DNA of 6,009 bases, taken from an uncultured Eubacteriales bacterium. GTDB taxonomy: Bacteria; Bacillota; Clostridia; Lachnospirales; CAG-274. Under the pieces are notes generated by a model. The model saw nothing but the letters and a program-made list of their open reading frames with translations. It did no database searches and had not been told where the DNA came from. The DNA lies in the NCBI GenBank assembly GCA_902497185.1, contig CABVEG010000117.1, positions 1 to 6,009 of the forward strand, read 5' to 3'. A program made the position numbers and the translations under genes. Positions 4,021 to 6,009 of this stretch are shown here, piece by piece; the stretch's first letter is position 1, and the number at the start of each line of letters is the position of its first letter.

Positions 4021-5976
4021 CTATTCTTCGTTATCTGTTGATTCGTTTATGGGTTCATCGTTTTCTTCCGTATTTTCTACAGATTCACCGTTTTCATCAG
4101 ATTGCAGGTTTGTATCATTTTGCAGGCTTGTATCATTATTATCTGCTGCATCTGATGATTCCTGACTTACACTTTCTGATTGTTCTTCTTCATTACCGGT
4201 TTCATCAGTAACGTCTTCACTGGTTTCCTCTGTTTCATTATCACCCTTATATTCAGGTATTTCGGGTTTATTAGCTATTAAATTCATAAGCTCATTCATA
4301 TAAGAATCTTCAATAAAGAAATCCTCAACTATTGCGTGATGGTAACAAACAATAGGCATATTTTCATATGAATTTTCATAAATAGTCTTTGCCGCATCTT
4401 CAAGAACATATATTGAGCCATCAGAACCTTCAGTTTTGTATACTTCACCACCAAAGAGATTTTTCCAATCTGCATCGCAAATACCGTTTTCACCATTTAT
4501 GGACATCCAATATTTAACAGTTTTACTTTCATCTTTTTCTTTTACGGTACCGCCAATTGACTTAGATTTAAGTCTGTATATACCCTCAGGCGTTGCGTGG
4601 GTTTCGTCATCTCTGCCTGTAATAATAGGTGCGCACAGCTTTTGTTCACCGTCAATAAACATCCAAAGCATCTGATTTGATAAATCAACCTCAATATAGC
4701 TGTTTCCTATTTCATTTTGAGTAACATAAAATTCTGCCACTACCTTAGTATTGCCTTCCTTAAACATAGCCTCCTGCATATCAGCCTGCATCTTTTTTCT
4801 GTTAAGAGAAGTACCAAAGTCACCTCCTGTTACTTTAACAGTATCACCATAGAAAGTTTTAAATTCTCTGACTTCGGTATTTGCACTATAGCTTTTATCA
4901 ACTTTATCCATATATTTAGCAAAAGCATCTTCATCAAAAATAAGAGAACCCTCGGAATTAACATCAAACCAGTCTTTTTTTATATCAACAGGTATTTCAA
5001 ATAAATCATCTGCTGCATTAAGTTCAATCTTATTATTTATGAGCTTATTTGCCAAATTGCATGAATTAATAAGATTATCATTGTATTCTGTAAGCACAGG
5101 CTTAATAAAACAGTCGTCCCTGTTAATATCAAGGCTGTTGTCTAGACTGTTTACCGCACTTATTATTTTATTTACAACTGCATTTTTGTTAATTTCATCA
5201 CCATATACGGCAGGAACTATTTCATATTTTCCTTCGTTAAACTTAATATAAGCATCTACACTTTTAGTAGTTGATGTTATACCTAGTACAAGAGAGCTGT
5301 TTATAAACTGATTTAACACAGATGTATCATATTTCAGTCCCTTTCCTGTGCTTATGGGTTCTGAATTGCAAAAAACACCTTTTAACCACGATACTTTTTT
5401 CTGATGATCGCATATATCCTGCAAAACTTTATCCATATCACCAAATTCCATATTAATATCACTGCCATAAAGTTCATCAACTGTAATATCATTATAAAGA
5501 ATACTAAGATGATAGTCATTAACCTTTTCTGCCATAATACTGCTTATTTCATCAACTGTTTTATTTGAACAGTCCACATCATTGATAATTGTTGAAGGTA
5601 AAAATCTGTTACTAAAATATCCAAAAGCTATTATTAGATATAAAACAATTAAAGCTGCTGTTACAGATGAAGTAATTACAGCAATTTTCTTTACTTTTTC
5701 AGCATTTTTTATTTCATCGGTATCAAAATCAATACTGTCAAAGGCAACATCGTTTTTATTACTATTATCTTTCTTTTCCTTTATCCTAACTGATTCAAAT
5801 CTTTTTATTTTTTCTTTTATTTTGGCTTTTTTCTCTTCTTCTTCCTTCTTTATTTGGGCTTCAATTTCTTCTGTGTCTTTCAAAAAATCACTATAATTAA
5901 TTTTTACATTTTCATTTGTATCTTCAAAAGGAAAAGTTTCCTTTCCCTCCTGTTCTTCCTTTAACTTACTGTTCAT
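4021..5976 (-). CDS. Membrane-anchored peptidoglycan-binding / YkuD-like protein, catalytically degenerate
   Basis: The 651 residues run in this order: a charged Lys/Glu-rich cytosolic segment, probably helical or coiled coil (about 33-70); one membrane helix (98-120) with the following part outside; an N-terminal module of the kind preceding clostridial L,D-transpeptidases (126-200); two regions resembling PG_binding_4 (about 215-300 and 325-405, the second ending KVTGGDFG); a YkuD domain (about 427-546: YIEVDLSNQMLWMF, HATPEGIY, YWMSING, DAAKTIY, MPIVCYH); and an acidic Asp/Glu/Asn/Ser tail (575-651). Active YkuD enzymes make 3-3 cross-links in peptidoglycan using a Cys in SHGCxN. Here that motif is SDGS (518-521): His is Asp519 and the nucleophile Cys is Ser521, and the conserved His of the upstream IHDA motif is Cys500. 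It is therefore probably not a transpeptidase and may bind the wall or act as a scaffold. The start has GGAGAG 7 nt upstream; the frame is intact, which argues for a maintained protein. Confidence 0.88.
   Translation of the reverse strand: MNSKLKEEQEGKETFPFEDTNENVKINYSDFLKDTEEIEAQIKKEEEEKKAKIKEKIKRFESVRIKEKKDNSNKNDVAFDSIDFDTDEIKNAEKVKKIAVITSSVTAALIVLYLIIAFGYFSNRFLPSTIINDVDCSNKTVDEISSIMAEKVNDYHLSILYNDITVDELYGSDINMEFGDMDKVLQDICDHQKKVSWLKGVFCNSEPISTGKGLKYDTSVLNQFINSSLVLGITSTTKSVDAYIKFNEGKYEIVPAVYGDEINKNAVVNKIISAVNSLDNSLDINRDDCFIKPVLTEYNDNLINSCNLANKLINNKIELNAADDLFEIPVDIKKDWFDVNSEGSLIFDEDAFAKYMDKVDKSYSANTEVREFKTFYGDTVKVTGGDFGTSLNRKKMQADMQEAMFKEGNTKVVAEFYVTQNEIGNSYIEVDLSNQMLWMFIDGEQKLCAPIITGRDDETHATPEGIYRLKSKSIGGTVKEKDESKTVKYWMSINGENGICDADWKNLFGGEVYKTEGSDGSIYVLEDAAKTIYENSYENMPIVCYHHAIVEDFFIEDSYMNELMNLIANKPEIPEYKGDNETEETSEDVTDETGNEEEQSESVSQESSDAADNNDTSLQNDTNLQSDENGESVENTEENDEPINESTDNEE
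4102..4137 (-). repeat. Tandem 18 bp repeat within the acidic tail coding region
   Basis: Two adjacent 18 bp units (4102-4119 and 4120-4137) differ at one base (T/C at 4109/4127). They encode the hexapeptide pair NDTSLQ-NDTNLQ at residues 614-625. The near identity indicates a fairly recent in-frame duplication in a low-complexity tail. Confidence 0.85.
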
Positions 5977-6009
5977 TTACAATCTCTCCAAATTATTTAT
6001 TTATGCTTT

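Overview
The window comes from an AT-rich chromosome with AGGAGG-type Shine-Dalgarno sites and clean TTGACA/TATAAT-type promoters. Together with a ThiW-type ECF vitamin transporter, a ZTP riboswitch in front of purH, and a membrane-anchored peptidoglycan-binding/YkuD protein, this points to a low-GC Firmicute, most likely a Clostridia member of the Lachnospiraceae/Clostridiales type. No species can be named. Nothing looks like phage, insertion sequence, CRISPR or plasmid DNA; this is ordinary chromosome with several odd details.

Layout. Positions 1-61 (minus) hold the first 20 codons of a TrkA-like NAD-binding potassium-uptake protein with its own promoter. A 265-274 bp divergent intergenic region follows. 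On the plus strand, one promoter (273-301) drives a compact unit: a 92-residue unrecognised protein (possibly Nif11-like), thiW (thiazole-specific ECF S component) and thiM (hydroxyethylthiazole kinase). The last two are a thiazole salvage pair: ThiW imports the thiamin thiazole moiety and ThiM phosphorylates it. No TPP riboswitch precedes them. thiW is preceded by a ribosome-bound-looking start that hits an in-frame TAA after seven codons, so the gene is either damaged at its N-terminus or restarts at 659.

The unit ends at a perfect hairpin (2166-2192) shared with the convergent purH gene (minus, 2269-3819). purH encodes the bifunctional enzyme for the last two steps of IMP synthesis. It has a complete control region: a promoter, a textbook ZTP (pfl) riboswitch, and a terminator that overlaps the aptamer's 3' conserved element. 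ZTP reports folate (10-formyl-THF) shortage, and PurH consumes 10-formyl-THF with AICAR, so the logic is coherent.

Upstream on the minus strand (4021-5976) is a 651-residue single-pass membrane protein with the architecture of clostridial L,D-transpeptidases (peptidoglycan-binding region plus YkuD). Its catalytic His and Cys and a further conserved His are all replaced. It looks like a pseudoenzyme that keeps the fold and anchor, and it carries an unusual acidic C-terminal tail. This degenerate YkuD protein and the interrupted thiW start are the two most unusual observations; the 92-residue protein in the thi operon is the main unknown.
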